Shown in pieces: positions 55,711-64,000 of a DNA stretch of 64,000 nucleotides. The notes beneath the pieces are model-generated. The model was not told where the DNA came from. It saw only the letters and a program-made list of their open reading frames with translations, and searched no databases. The stretch spans positions 1 to 64,000 of the forward strand of contig JADGDS010000004.1 of NCBI GenBank assembly GCA_016744775.1, given 5' to 3'. The first letter of the stretch is position 1. The number at the start of each line of letters is the position of its first letter. A program made the position numbers and the translations under genes. The stretch is from Candidatus Marithrix sp. (GTDB lineage Bacteria > Pseudomonadota > Gammaproteobacteria > Beggiatoales > Beggiatoaceae).

Positions 55711-56373
55711 TTAAGATTTAAACCGAAATCTTGGCAGGCTAATATCAAAATATATGGCCAACAAGCGTGAAATAAATATGCCAGTACCTGCAATCAAAGC
55801 AGAAATAGTTATATCAATATTTACATACAACAAGCCTATAAAAACTAAAGAACCTATCCAAGAAACTGTTGCGTATAAAGGACTTAGAAATACTACTGGT
55901 TGCTCATTACAAAGAATATCTCGAAATATGCCCCCCATTGTTCCAGTGATCACGCCCATAAAGCTCGCGATTAAAGCAGGCGCACCTGCCATGAGCGAAA
56001 CTAATGTGCCTGCGATACCAAATGTTGCAAGACCAGCCGCATCAGCGACTAAAAAATACTTAGGTGAAATCGTTGCAAGCCTTACTGCAAAAAATATAGC
56101 TACAGCACTACCAATTGAAGCAATAAAAAATATTTCGTCGTTTATCCAGAACACCTTTCTATCTAACAGCATATCTCGAAGAGAACCACCACCTAAACCT
56201 GTTGTAATAGCGATAATCATTACACCGAATAAATCAAACTGCTTAAAACCCGCTTTTAGTACCCCAGATGCCGATGAAACCATAACGGCAAGAAGTGTAA
56301 TCCAATATAGATTTTTCATCAACTCTGAGGTTTCTTCTATTATCATTAGCTTATTATAATGTTCCTTATCCAT
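55711..56373 (-). CDS. TRIC/UPF0126 family membrane protein (YicG-like)
   Basis: 220 residues with about seven TM helices in two repeats, each with the Gly-rich pattern (TTGLGGGSLRDMLLDR and ITGTMGGIFRDILCNEQP). The family includes cation channels; some bacterial members are reported to transport glycine. Its start codon overlaps the purD stop by one base, so it is coupled to purD, which uses glycine; a link is tempting but unproven. Confidence 0.85.
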   Translation of the reverse strand: MDKEHYNKLMIIEETSELMKNLYWITLLAVMVSSASGVLKAGFKQFDLFGVMIIAITTGLGGGSLRDMLLDRKVFWINDEIFFIASIGSAVAIFFAVRLATISPKYFLVADAAGLATFGIAGTLVSLMAGAPALIASFMGVITGTMGGIFRDILCNEQPVVFLSPLYATVSWIGSLVFIGLLYVNIDITISALIAGTGIFISRLLAIYFDISLPRFRFKS

Positions 56374-57653
56374 TAACGTCGTGCTAATGCCCGATACCCT
56401 ATATCAGTACGATAATAAACCCCATCCCAATCAATTTGTTCAGCGATTGCATAAGCTTTTGTTTGTGCTTCTGCTACGCTTTCTCCAAGCGCACAGGCAC
56501 ATAATACACGCCCTCCAGCAGTGACAATTTTTCCATCTTGTTCTGCTGTACCTGCATGAAATACTTTTCCATCTAATTGTGCGGCTTCATTTAATCCATT
56601 AATTATATCGCCTTTTTGATATTGTGCTGGATAACCACCAGCGGCTAAAACTACTCCTAAAGCAGCGCGTGAATCCCATTCAACTGTAACTTGATCAAGG
56701 CGTTGTTCTAAACTAGCTATACATAATTCAACTAAATCTGAGCGTAAACGCATCATTATTGGCTGTGTTTCTGGATCACCAAAGCGGCAATTGTATTCTA
56801 AAACTTTCGGAGTACCTTGTTCATCAATCATAACTCCAGCATATAAGAAACCTGTATATGGATTTCCTTCAGCAGCCATTCCACGCACTGTAGGTTCAAT
56901 AACTTCTGCCATAATACGAGCATGAATTTCAGGAGTTACAACTGGTGCTGGAGAATAGGCTCCCATACCGCCAGTATTTGGACCATTATCACCATTATCA
57001 CGAGCTTTATGATCTTGAGAAGTAGCCAGAGCTAAAATATGTTCTCCATCAACCATACAGATAAAACTAGCTTCTTCTCCCTGTAAAAATTCTTCAATAA
57101 CAACGCGATGCCCAGCTTCACCAAAAGCATTAGCGGCTAACATATCTTCTACAGCAGCAATAGCATCCTCTTCGCTATCTGCTAAAATAACACCTTTACC
57201 AGCAGCTAAACCATCAGCTTTCACCACAATAGGGGCACCAACTTGTTTAATATAAGCAATAGCTGGTTCTATCTCAGTAAAATACTCATAACTTCCAGTA
57301 GGAATATTATGCCTAGCCAAAAAATCCTTAGTAAAAGCTTTAGAACCTTCTAACTGAGCAGCCGCTTGAGTAGGACCAAAAATAGCCAAGCCAACTGCTT
57401 GAAATTTATCAACAATACCAGCAACCAAAGGAACTTCAGGACCAACTATAGTTAAACCAATAGCATTATTTTGAGCAAAATTAACTAAAGCATCAAGATC
57501 ATCAACCTGAATTGCTACATTTTCTAATTTTGCCTCAAGTGCAGTACCCGCATTACCCGGAGCAAGAAAAATTTTATCAACTTTTTTAGACTGAGCAGCT
57601 TTCCATGCCAAAGCATGTTCACGCCCACCACTACCTATAATTAGAATTTTCAT
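56373..57653 (-). CDS. purD: Phosphoribosylamine-glycine ligase
   Basis: 426 residues, ATP-grasp enzyme for step two of purine synthesis. MKILIIGSGGREHALAWKA, APGNAGT, VKADGLAAGKGV and FGDPETQPIMMRL are characteristic. No purH is beside it. The RND exporter lies directly upstream (2 bp). Confidence 0.96.
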   Translation of the reverse strand: MKILIIGSGGREHALAWKAAQSKKVDKIFLAPGNAGTALEAKLENVAIQVDDLDALVNFAQNNAIGLTIVGPEVPLVAGIVDKFQAVGLAIFGPTQAAAQLEGSKAFTKDFLARHNIPTGSYEYFTEIEPAIAYIKQVGAPIVVKADGLAAGKGVILADSEEDAIAAVEDMLAANAFGEAGHRVVIEEFLQGEEASFICMVDGEHILALATSQDHKARDNGDNGPNTGGMGAYSPAPVVTPEIHARIMAEVIEPTVRGMAAEGNPYTGFLYAGVMIDEQGTPKVLEYNCRFGDPETQPIMMRLRSDLVELCIASLEQRLDQVTVEWDSRAALGVVLAAGGYPAQYQKGDIINGLNEAAQLDGKVFHAGTAEQDGKIVTAGGRVLCACALGESVAEAQTKAYAIAEQIDWDGVYYRTDIGYRALARR

Positions 57654-57655
57654 AT

Positions 57656-59929
57656 TTATTTATCGCGATCAACTTTCATCAACAAAGGCGGTAATAACAA
57701 AAAATCTGTTATCAAAGCAAACACTATAATAATAGCAGTCAATATACCCATAGCTGAATTAATATGGAAATGAGAAAAAATTAGAATTGAAAAACCAGCA
57801 ATTAATACTACCGCAGTAACTGAAATCGCAGTACCTACAGTTACAAAAGCATAACGCACTGCATCTTCTGCATTCTTGCCTAATTTTTGGCGTGCATGTA
57901 AATATTTGCTTAAAAAGTGAATTGTTGCATCAACCACAATTCCCAATGTCATAGCAGCAACCACTGAAACAGCCAAACTAATTTGCCCTACTAATAAACC
58001 CCATAATCCAAAAGCCATAATTGCTGGCATCAAGTTAGGAATAAGACTAATTAAACCTAATTTTAATGAACGCAAGGCAAATATTAATACTAAAGAAATC
58101 AATAATAAAGCAACAGCAGTACCGATTAACATGCTATTAATATTACGTTGACCAATATGAGCAAATATCAGACTAGTGCCTGTAGCTACAGATTTGATTG
58201 TCGTTTGCCCTTGCAACCAAAGTTTGGCACGAAGTTCTAAAGCTAATAATTCTTTACTAGATAAACTATCTAAAATAACTGTGATACGAGTAGCAGATTT
58301 ATCTATATTTAAACGATCATTTAAATCTAAACCATAAGGTAAAGACATTTCATACAATAATAAATATTGAGCAGTTAATTCACGAGATTCTGGTAATTTA
58401 TACCAACTTGAATCATCGCCGTGCATATTTTTATTCAGACGCTTTATGACTTCAGTGATACTATAAACATAACGCACTTCAGCTTGTTGTCGAAACCAAT
58501 TGACAAATTCATCTAGCTTAATCAAAAATTTCGGATCATTAATCCCACCAACTTCACCAGATTCAATCGAATAATCTAAATAATCTGCACCAGATAAATT
58601 ATCAATAATAAAATCAGTTGATTGACGAAATTGAATTGATTCATCAAAATATTCAAGATAATTATCATTTAATTCATTCTTAGGAATAAATATAACTAAG
58701 CCTAGCATTAAAGCCGTTATACTCCACAACAATATCTTACGCCGCTGTATCACAAATTCACTTAAATGGCTCATAACTGGAACTTGCCGCTGTTTAGGAA
58801 ATTTAGCCGGTAAAATCATTAACAATGCTGGTAACAATGTGATTGTTAAAATAAAAGCAATAGTAACACCTATAGCAGCCAGATTACCTAAATCATTAAA
58901 TGGCGGTGAATCACTAAAATTCATCGACAAAAAACCAATTGCAGTAGTAAAACTAGTCAGAAAAATAGCTTGAAAATTCAGACGAAAACTTTCTATTAAA
59001 GCGGCGCGTTTAGCCATACCTTCACGCAAACTATAAAAAAAGCTTGCCATAATATGAACAGAATCAGCTATCGCTAAAATCATAATAATATTAGGTAATG
59101 GCGAGGTAGGTGGCGACATACTAATACCTAACCAACCAGCTAAACCAAGAGTGGCAATGATTGAAAAGATGATAATTATAGTAGTGCTTACTACGCCGCT
59201 AATAGTACCTAATAACAAACCCAAAGTTATAAGCAAAACGACAAACATTATCGGTACTAATTTTTGCATATCTGCGGCTGATATTTCTCCAAAGGCATTA
59301 TCCATCATAGCTCCGCCAGTGAGATAAATATCTATATTAGGATGTTCATCACGCATTTTTGCCGCTAAGTCACGAGCAAATTTAACCACATTAGGTATTG
59401 CACTACTTTGATCTTGATCTGGTAATTGTAAAATTACATTAATACCAGTCACATGAGCCTTTGGTGAAATTAAATTCTTGACTAATAAAGGTTCATTAAC
59501 AGCAATTTTTTGAATTTGTTCTAATTGAGAAGCAGTTAATTGTTCAGCATCAGATATTAAATCTTCAACGATAATATCATCTTCAACAGCCCGTGAATAT
59601 TGAAAATTAGTAATAGAATCAACTCGGCTAGAATAAGGCATTTGCCAAGCCATTTCAGTCATCTTTTCCAACATTGCCAAGACTTCTACCGTAAAAACAT
59701 TACCATCTTTAGGCGCAATGGCAAATAATACATTATCACTTTTAGTATAAGTATCTTGTAATTTTTCAAAAGCCAGCAATTGAAGATTATCTTCACTAAA
59801 AAACATACGATAATCGGATTTAAACTGTAGAAAACGCATTCCACTAGCTGCCCAAATCACAAGTACCAAAATCAGAAAAATTAATCCATAACGCCAGCGG
59901 CTCAGCCAATTAATATAAATATCAATCAT
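57656..59929 (-). CDS. RND/MMPL-family exporter
   Basis: 757 residues, half the size of drug RND pumps and close to hopanoid or lipid exporter types. TM1 is near 12-30, then a large periplasmic loop and five TM helices (210-380). A second loop and five more TM helices follow (600-750). ILAIADSVHIMASFF and TLGIVVDATIHFLSKYLH carry the conserved Asp residues of the proton relay. Membrane-fusion partner genes are absent, which fits the MMPL group. It is preceded by the MBL gene with 1 bp spacing. Confidence 0.85.
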   Translation of the reverse strand: MIDIYINWLSRWRYGLIFLILVLVIWAASGMRFLQFKSDYRMFFSEDNLQLLAFEKLQDTYTKSDNVLFAIAPKDGNVFTVEVLAMLEKMTEMAWQMPYSSRVDSITNFQYSRAVEDDIIVEDLISDAEQLTASQLEQIQKIAVNEPLLVKNLISPKAHVTGINVILQLPDQDQSSAIPNVVKFARDLAAKMRDEHPNIDIYLTGGAMMDNAFGEISAADMQKLVPIMFVVLLITLGLLLGTISGVVSTTIIIIFSIIATLGLAGWLGISMSPPTSPLPNIIMILAIADSVHIMASFFYSLREGMAKRAALIESFRLNFQAIFLTSFTTAIGFLSMNFSDSPPFNDLGNLAAIGVTIAFILTITLLPALLMILPAKFPKQRQVPVMSHLSEFVIQRRKILLWSITALMLGLVIFIPKNELNDNYLEYFDESIQFRQSTDFIIDNLSGADYLDYSIESGEVGGINDPKFLIKLDEFVNWFRQQAEVRYVYSITEVIKRLNKNMHGDDSSWYKLPESRELTAQYLLLYEMSLPYGLDLNDRLNIDKSATRITVILDSLSSKELLALELRAKLWLQGQTTIKSVATGTSLIFAHIGQRNINSMLIGTAVALLLISLVLIFALRSLKLGLISLIPNLMPAIMAFGLWGLLVGQISLAVSVVAAMTLGIVVDATIHFLSKYLHARQKLGKNAEDAVRYAFVTVGTAISVTAVVLIAGFSILIFSHFHINSAMGILTAIIIVFALITDFLLLPPLLMKVDRDK

Positions 59930-59930
59930 G

Positions 59931-60611
59931 TTATAAAACTATAGGAGAATAAGGAGTTTCGCGTTCAAGATCATGTTGATGCATACGATAATCTATAAAT
60001 TTATCCAAATCATTAATCTGCATAAATGGATTGCCTTCTAACTGTTCAGCCATTGTAGAAGAGCATTTGTGAGCATAATTATGCCCGGGATGAATAATAG
60101 TTTCAGGATTTAACTCAGAACCGAGTTTTTTTAAGGAATGATACATTTGTTCAGGATTACCGCCGTCGAAATCACAACGCCCACAGCCAAACAAAAATAA
60201 AGTATCACCAGTAATTAAATTACCATCAAGATGGTAACAGGCAGAACCCGGAGTATGTCCGGGTGTATGCAATATCTCAATACTGGTTTTACCAATTTCT
60301 AGCCTATCCCCACCATAATGTATAGTAGGCTTCTCTAAATCATGATCCCAAAATTGAGCCTCAGATTTCAACAAATGAATTTCCGCATCATAAGTTTCTA
60401 ACAACTCATTTAAGCCATTAATATGGTCATGATGACTATGCGTTAATAAAACATCTGTGATTTCAATATTCTGCTTTTTTGCTAATTTTACTAATTGAGG
60501 CACTTCCCAAGCTGGATCAACTACCGCGGCTCTATTGGAACTAAGATCATGAATTAAATAGACAAAATTTTCCATTGGTCCCAATTCAAGAGTATGAATT
60601 GCAAAAGTCAT
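59931..60611 (-). CDS. MBL-fold hydrolase (glyoxalase II-like)
   Basis: 226 residues. The metal motif THSHHDHINGL (HxHxDH) is near residue 57, followed by HTPGHTPGSACY near 114, FLFGCGRCDFDGG and IIHPGHNYAHK. Binds two zinc/iron ions. Could be hydroxyacylglutathione hydrolase or a persulfide dioxygenase-like enzyme; the overall length and GRCDFDGG favour a broad YcbL/GloB-like group. Starts 3 bp after the next gene upstream ends. Confidence 0.82.
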   Translation of the reverse strand: MTFAIHTLELGPMENFVYLIHDLSSNRAAVVDPAWEVPQLVKLAKKQNIEITDVLLTHSHHDHINGLNELLETYDAEIHLLKSEAQFWDHDLEKPTIHYGGDRLEIGKTSIEILHTPGHTPGSACYHLDGNLITGDTLFLFGCGRCDFDGGNPEQMYHSLKKLGSELNPETIIHPGHNYAHKCSSTMAEQLEGNPFMQINDLDKFIDYRMHQHDLERETPYSPIVL

Positions 60612-60614
60612 AAT

Positions 60615-61544
60615 TTATACAGATGGTAATAAGTCATCAGCAAATACCACGGTACCTTGTAATAAACTACTAGCTATTTTCCTATCTGTTTCAGTTACTT
60701 GTTTATCACCAAATAGAACTTTAGAAGCATATCCATGTATTTTCTGTTTTATCAACTTAGCATCTTTTTTTAAATTAATTTCACCAATACTAATATAATA
60801 TTGATTAGTATTTTTAGGGTGCATTACAATTGCATGAAGTACACCTAATGATCGCTTATTCTTAATAAAGGAGTTAATATTAACTGCAATATTAACTGCA
60901 TTATGTTGACTTGTAGTTTTGCCTACTACAAAAACATAATTCTTAAGATTAGGGCTTCTACCAATAGCCCCTAACAGCAATTGACCAAAACTAGCTTTTT
61001 CTATATCATCAGGTACTATATCTAATACTTTAACACCATGTACAATAGTAGTTCTACTCACTTGAGCATCTGTAGATCTTACTCGACTGAAAGTTGCAGC
61101 TAAATTTAATTTAGAACTATGATCATCATCTAAAGCATCATTCTCAGGTGTTGATTCTGCACCTAAAGGTGAAAAATTAGATGGTTGAATTCTCTCTCCA
61201 AGTTGTTGAATGTGAGTTGTTGGATTAATATCTTCATCTACATTTGGTGGGCTTACTACAGCAAGTAATAATGAAGGTGCAACTAAACCAGAAATAAAAG
61301 CATTTTTTCTTATTTTTTCTTTATTACCATCAGAATCAGTAAAAAATATCGCTACCATAACACCTAAAATTAAATAAGCAATATAGGTTAAATATCGTAC
61401 TAATATTTCTGCATCGCTAAGTGAACTAGTAAGAAAAAAATCTGCTTCTATCAGTTTTAAAATCACTAATGATAAGCCACCTGAAGCACCAATAACAGCT
61501 TTTTCACCCCATGCAATTGCATTTAAATTAGAATCTTGGGACAT
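60615..61544 (-). CDS. Membrane protein with possible SPOR-like C-terminal domain
   Basis: 309 residues. Three TM helices (about 14-34, 46-68, 85-103) precede a linker rich in Ser and Asp. A C-terminal alpha/beta domain (about 195-285) reads NYVFVVGKTTSQHNAVNIAV, then HPKNTNQYYISIGEINLKKD. That recalls the two-strand/helix pattern of SPOR peptidoglycan-binding domains, but the similarity is weak. Function unknown. Confidence 0.55.
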   Translation of the reverse strand: MSQDSNLNAIAWGEKAVIGASGGLSLVILKLIEADFFLTSSLSDAEILVRYLTYIAYLILGVMVAIFFTDSDGNKEKIRKNAFISGLVAPSLLLAVVSPPNVDEDINPTTHIQQLGERIQPSNFSPLGAESTPENDALDDDHSSKLNLAATFSRVRSTDAQVSRTTIVHGVKVLDIVPDDIEKASFGQLLLGAIGRSPNLKNYVFVVGKTTSQHNAVNIAVNINSFIKNKRSLGVLHAIVMHPKNTNQYYISIGEINLKKDAKLIKQKIHGYASKVLFGDKQVTETDRKIASSLLQGTVVFADDLLPSV

Positions 61545-61560
61545 TTTATCTCCTTAATAA

Positions 61561-61581
61561 ATTCCCCCTAAAAAGGGGAAT
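61561..61581. repeat. ATTCCCC/GGGGAAT hairpin
   Basis: ATTCCCCCTAAAAAGGGGAA plus T, an 8 bp stem between two minus-strand genes. Same type as 11040. Confidence 0.45.
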
Positions 61582-61598
61582 CATGAAATTAATTATAA

Positions 61599-61907
61599 TT
61601 ATAATACTTGGGTTTCATCTATTTTTAGAGAAATCCCTTTTCCATCTTTAATATAATAACCAGATGCAAACATAAGTACTACAAATAAGACAACACTTAT
61701 CCAAGTAGGTAGCCATAAAAATAGCGCGATAACTACAGCAAAATATCCACCTATATATAAAATAGGTGTACCAATACTTTGGATAAAATCATAAACTGGT
61801 TTAAAAATTTCTGGATTGGTCTGATATAAAGCTTCATTGAAAAAAGCTAATATTAATAATACAGCGCCAATTAATAAAAACATCATAGGTTTACTATTGT
61901 CTTCCAT
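61599..61907 (-). CDS. Small three-TM membrane protein
   Basis: 102 residues with three hydrophobic helices (about 7-25, 48-66, 70-86) and short polar ends. No family is recognised. Lies just upstream of the SPOR-like gene on the same strand, so both may act together. Confidence 0.55.
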   Translation of the reverse strand: MEDNSKPMMFLLIGAVLLILAFFNEALYQTNPEIFKPVYDFIQSIGTPILYIGGYFAVVIALFLWLPTWISVVLFVVLMFASGYYIKDGKGISLKIDETQVL

Positions 61908-62026
61908 AAGGATTCCTTAAATATATAAAATTAATTTTAAATTATTAGACATATAATACTTGTTGTATTTTCTCTACAACAATAATACAGAATGATACCA
62001 CATCAACATAAACTTATCACAATAAC

Positions 62027-63265
62027 ATGAATTTAACAACATTTGATAAACAACATATTTGGCATCCTTACGCAGCAATGGGAACTAAAGTCTATCCAGT
62101 TGTTGCCGCTAAGGGTGTGCATATAAAATTAGCAAATGGACAAGAATTAATAGATGGAATGGCATCATGGTGGTCAGCAATTCATGGTTATAATCATCCA
62201 AAACTCAATGCTGCTATTCATGAACAATTAGATTCAATGGCACATGTCATGTTTGGTGGTTTAACTCACCGCCCAGCAGTAAAGCTTGCTAATTTATTAA
62301 TAGAGATCACGCCTAAAAACCTAGAAAACGTATTCTTTTCTGATTCTGGTTCAGTAGCAGTTGAAGTTGCTATAAAAATGGCAATTCAATATTGGTATGC
62401 TCTTGGAAATCCAGAAAAACAAAAGCTACTTACAATTCGTAATGGTTATCATGGTGATACCTTTGGTGCCATGGCGGTTTGCGATCCTATTAATGGAATG
62501 CATAATATCTTTTCTCATGTTTTAGCTCAACATTATTTTGCTGAAAATGATATTAAAAGTTTTCAAGATATACTAGAACAACATCATAATCAAATAGCCG
62601 CAGTTATTTTAGAACCTTTATTACAAGGTGCTGGAGGAATGCGCATTTATAGTCCAGAATTTTTACGTAGTGTACGTGGTCTTTGTGATAAATATAATGT
62701 ATTGTTAATTTTAGATGAAATTGCAACTGGATTTGGTAGAACCGGCACCTTATTCGCTTGTGAACGCGCTGATATTACTCCTGATATTTTATGTGTTGGC
62801 AAAGCATTAACCGGTGGTTATATGAGTTTAGCAGCTACTTTAACAAGCAAACAAGTGAGCGAAGTTATTTGTTCGCATCCACCCGGAGTATTTATGCACG
62901 GTCCAACTTTTATGGCAAATCCACTCGCATGTTCAGTTGCAGCCGCTAGTATAAAATTACTCTTAGAAAGTCCGTGGCAACAAACTATATCTAAAATTGA
63001 AAAACAACTCATTGATTCATTATCAGCCTGCACCGCTTTAGATCAAGTTGCAGATGTACGTGTTTTAGGAGCTGTTGGCATTGTAGAATTAAAACATGCT
63101 ATAGATTTACCAACAATGCAACAGGCATTTGTTGATAAAGGTGTTTGGATACGCCCATTTAGAAAATTAATCTATATAATGCCACCATATATTATTACTC
63201 CACAACAACTATCTCAACTTACACAGGCTATATTTGAAGTTATTAAGGCAACTGAACCGGCGTAG
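62027..63265 (+). CDS. bioA: Adenosylmethionine-8-amino-7-oxononanoate aminotransferase
   Basis: 412 residues, class-III PLP aminotransferase of biotin synthesis. [20 protein letters not shown] at the start, [45 protein letters not shown] and the Lys in [16 protein letters not shown] are diagnostic of BioA. No other bio genes are beside it. Its 3' end overlaps queF tail to tail by 23 bp. Confidence 0.95.
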   Translation: MNLTTFDKQHIWHPYAAMGTKVYPVVAAKGVHIKLANGQELIDGMASWWSAIHGYNHPKLNAAIHEQLDSMAHVMFGGLTHRPAVKLANLLIEITPKNLENVFFSDSGSVAVEVAIKMAIQYWYALGNPEKQKLLTIRNGYHGDTFGAMAVCDPINGMHNIFSHVLAQHYFAENDIKSFQDILEQHHNQIAAVILEPLLQGAGGMRIYSPEFLRSVRGLCDKYNVLLILDEIATGFGRTGTLFACERADITPDILCVGKALTGGYMSLAATLTSKQVSEVICSHPPGVFMHGPTFMANPLACSVAAASIKLLLESPWQQTISKIEKQLIDSLSACTALDQVADVRVLGAVGIVELKHAIDLPTMQQAFVDKGVWIRPFRKLIYIMPPYIITPQQLSQLTQAIFEVIKATEPA

Positions 63266-63620
63266 GAGCTATCCAATTATCCGCAATATGTTCGACTACC
63301 ACTGTAGTATAAATACCACCTCGAACATTAAACTCAGCACGTAAACGCATAAAGCGTGGCGTACAAGCAGCTACTAATTCATTAAGAATTTGGTTAGTAA
63401 CAGCTTCATGAAATGTACCTTCATTACGAAATGACCAAATATAATTTTTTAGAGCTTTTAATTCTATACATAATTGATCAGGCACATAATCTAAAAATAG
63501 AGTTGCAAAATCAGGCTGCCCTGTTTTTGGACATAAACAGGTAAATTCTGGAATACGAATATGAATTGTATAATCGCGTTCAGAATGACGATTATCAAAA
63601 GTTTCAAGTTTACTTAGCAT
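63243..63620 (-). CDS. queF: NADPH-dependent 7-cyano-7-deazaguanine reductase (short type)
   Basis: 125 residues. It makes preQ1 for queuosine tRNA modification. Catalytic Cys and Asp in [12 protein letters not shown] near residue 30, the [20 protein letters not shown] signature near 52, and the substrate-site FNVRGGIYT. This is the unimodular (YkvM-like) form; E. coli has the longer bimodular form. Confidence 0.93.
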   Translation of the reverse strand: MLSKLETFDNRHSERDYTIHIRIPEFTCLCPKTGQPDFATLFLDYVPDQLCIELKALKNYIWSFRNEGTFHEAVTNQILNELVAACTPRFMRLRAEFNVRGGIYTTVVVEHIADNWIAPTPVQLP

Positions 63621-63621
63621 A

Positions 63622-63654
63622 TTAAAAAAAATGGCGAATTATTAATTCGCCATT
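63622..63654 (-). terminator. Intrinsic terminator after hpf
   Basis: On the minus strand ATGGCGAATT AAT AATTCGCCAT is followed by about eight T. A strong hairpin, placed between hpf and queF. Confidence 0.85.
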
Positions 63655-63659
63655 ATAAA

Positions 63660-63986
63660 TTAATCAATCATTTGAGCTTTAATTCCGCCACTAGCTTGAT
63701 TATGATCTTTAGTTTTTTCCTTATGTTTTTTGATTTGTCTATCCAACTTATCTGCCAAAGCATCAATTGCAGCGTACATATTCTCATGCTCAGCATTTGC
63801 AAATAAATTTGCACCACTAACATGTAAAGTAGCTTCTGCTTTTTGACGTAGTTTTTCTACACTAAGAATAACATGCATATTAGTTACATTATCAAAGTGA
63901 CGTTCTAAACGTTCCATCTTATTAGAAACATAATCACGTAATGCGGTTGTAATATCAATATGATGACCACTCAGATTAAGTTGCAT
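63660..63986 (-). CDS. hpf: Ribosome hibernation promoting factor (short HPF)
   Basis: 108 residues with the beta-alpha-beta HPF fold: MQLNLSGHHIDITTALRDYV, SVEKLRQKAEATLHVSG and YAAIDALADKLDRQIKKHK. Binds 30S subunits in stationary phase to form 100S dimers. In most gammaproteobacteria hpf follows rpoN; that gene would lie beyond the right edge of the window. Confidence 0.94.
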   Translation of the reverse strand: MQLNLSGHHIDITTALRDYVSNKMERLERHFDNVTNMHVILSVEKLRQKAEATLHVSGANLFANAEHENMYAAIDALADKLDRQIKKHKEKTKDHNQASGGIKAQMID

Positions 63987-64000
63987 TTCATTGTTCCTTT

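Noticed and set aside
1..64000. tRNA, rRNA, complete insertion sequences and prophage
   Set aside because: I scanned intergenic stretches by eye and saw no tRNA cloverleaf, rRNA sequence, transposase gene or phage gene cluster; a tRNAscan or ISfinder run would be more decisive.

Overview
The window is strongly AT-rich, densely coded bacterial chromosome. The core gene set is gammaproteobacterial: rpsF-rpsR-rplI-dnaB-alr, ileS-lspA, sbcB, prfC, hslR, mfd, a BaeS/BaeR-type two-component pair, hpf and an N-acetylglutaminylglutamine-type amidotransferase. The low GC, many MITE-like palindromic repeats, worn BrnT/BrnA toxin-antitoxin pieces, large secreted repeat proteins and a multihaem cytochrome suggest a Thiotrichales/Beggiatoaceae-like sulfur bacterium. 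That placement is inference; no 16S gene or other decisive marker is present.

Layout. 1-8.2 kb: cysM, then a rearranged BaeS/BaeR two-component locus. The kinase (1275) and regulator (7551) are separated by about 5 kb holding a DUF1566 protein, a membrane protein, a DUF4143 ATPase, a MITE and a five-EF-hand protein. Fragments of each partner remain beside the other, and three copies of a BaeR-box-like repeat sit upstream of baeS, the DUF1566 gene and the EF-hand gene. 8.3-15.2 kb: two tandem paralogous secreted proteins (degenerate gingipain/C25-like region, FN3 repeats, shared C-terminal domain) and a lipoprotein. 15.3-21.9 kb: an asnB-like amidotransferase, repeat-rich accessory DNA, a HAD hydrolase fused to two IGPD-like units, and a broken ATPase gene. 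21.9-33.8 kb: a minus-strand housekeeping block (rpsF-rpsR-rplI-dnaB-alr; argD-argF-ileS-lspA-gltA; sbcB upstream). 33.8-36.4 kb: toxin-antitoxin and fragment genes, then rsmH and hslR.

36.4-46.5 kb: a nine-haem cytochrome c with a poly-Asp tail, prfC, a secreted protein with an inactivated metzincin motif and a seven-repeat propeller, mfd with an apparent internal deletion, a BrnT-BrnA chimera and a decayed second copy of the mfd 5' region. 46.7-55.6 kb: a coiled-coil repeat membrane protein, an OmpA-like lipoprotein, galE, a PelG-like membrane protein, an FHA-ABC ATPase, metF, a sigma-54 response regulator and a 2H-phosphoesterase-like protein. 55.7-64 kb: a TRIC-family channel, purD, an RND exporter, an MBL hydrolase, two small membrane proteins, bioA, a short queF and hpf.

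The observations most worth follow-up are the putative BaeR regulon linking a calcium-binding EF-hand protein and a DUF1566 protein to the split BaeS/BaeR locus; the HAD-IGPD-IGPD fusion; the pseudo-metzincin/propeller protein; the tandem C25-like/FN3 paralogs; and the Mfd deletion next to a decayed mfd copy. No rRNA, tRNA, CRISPR array or complete IS element was recognised.
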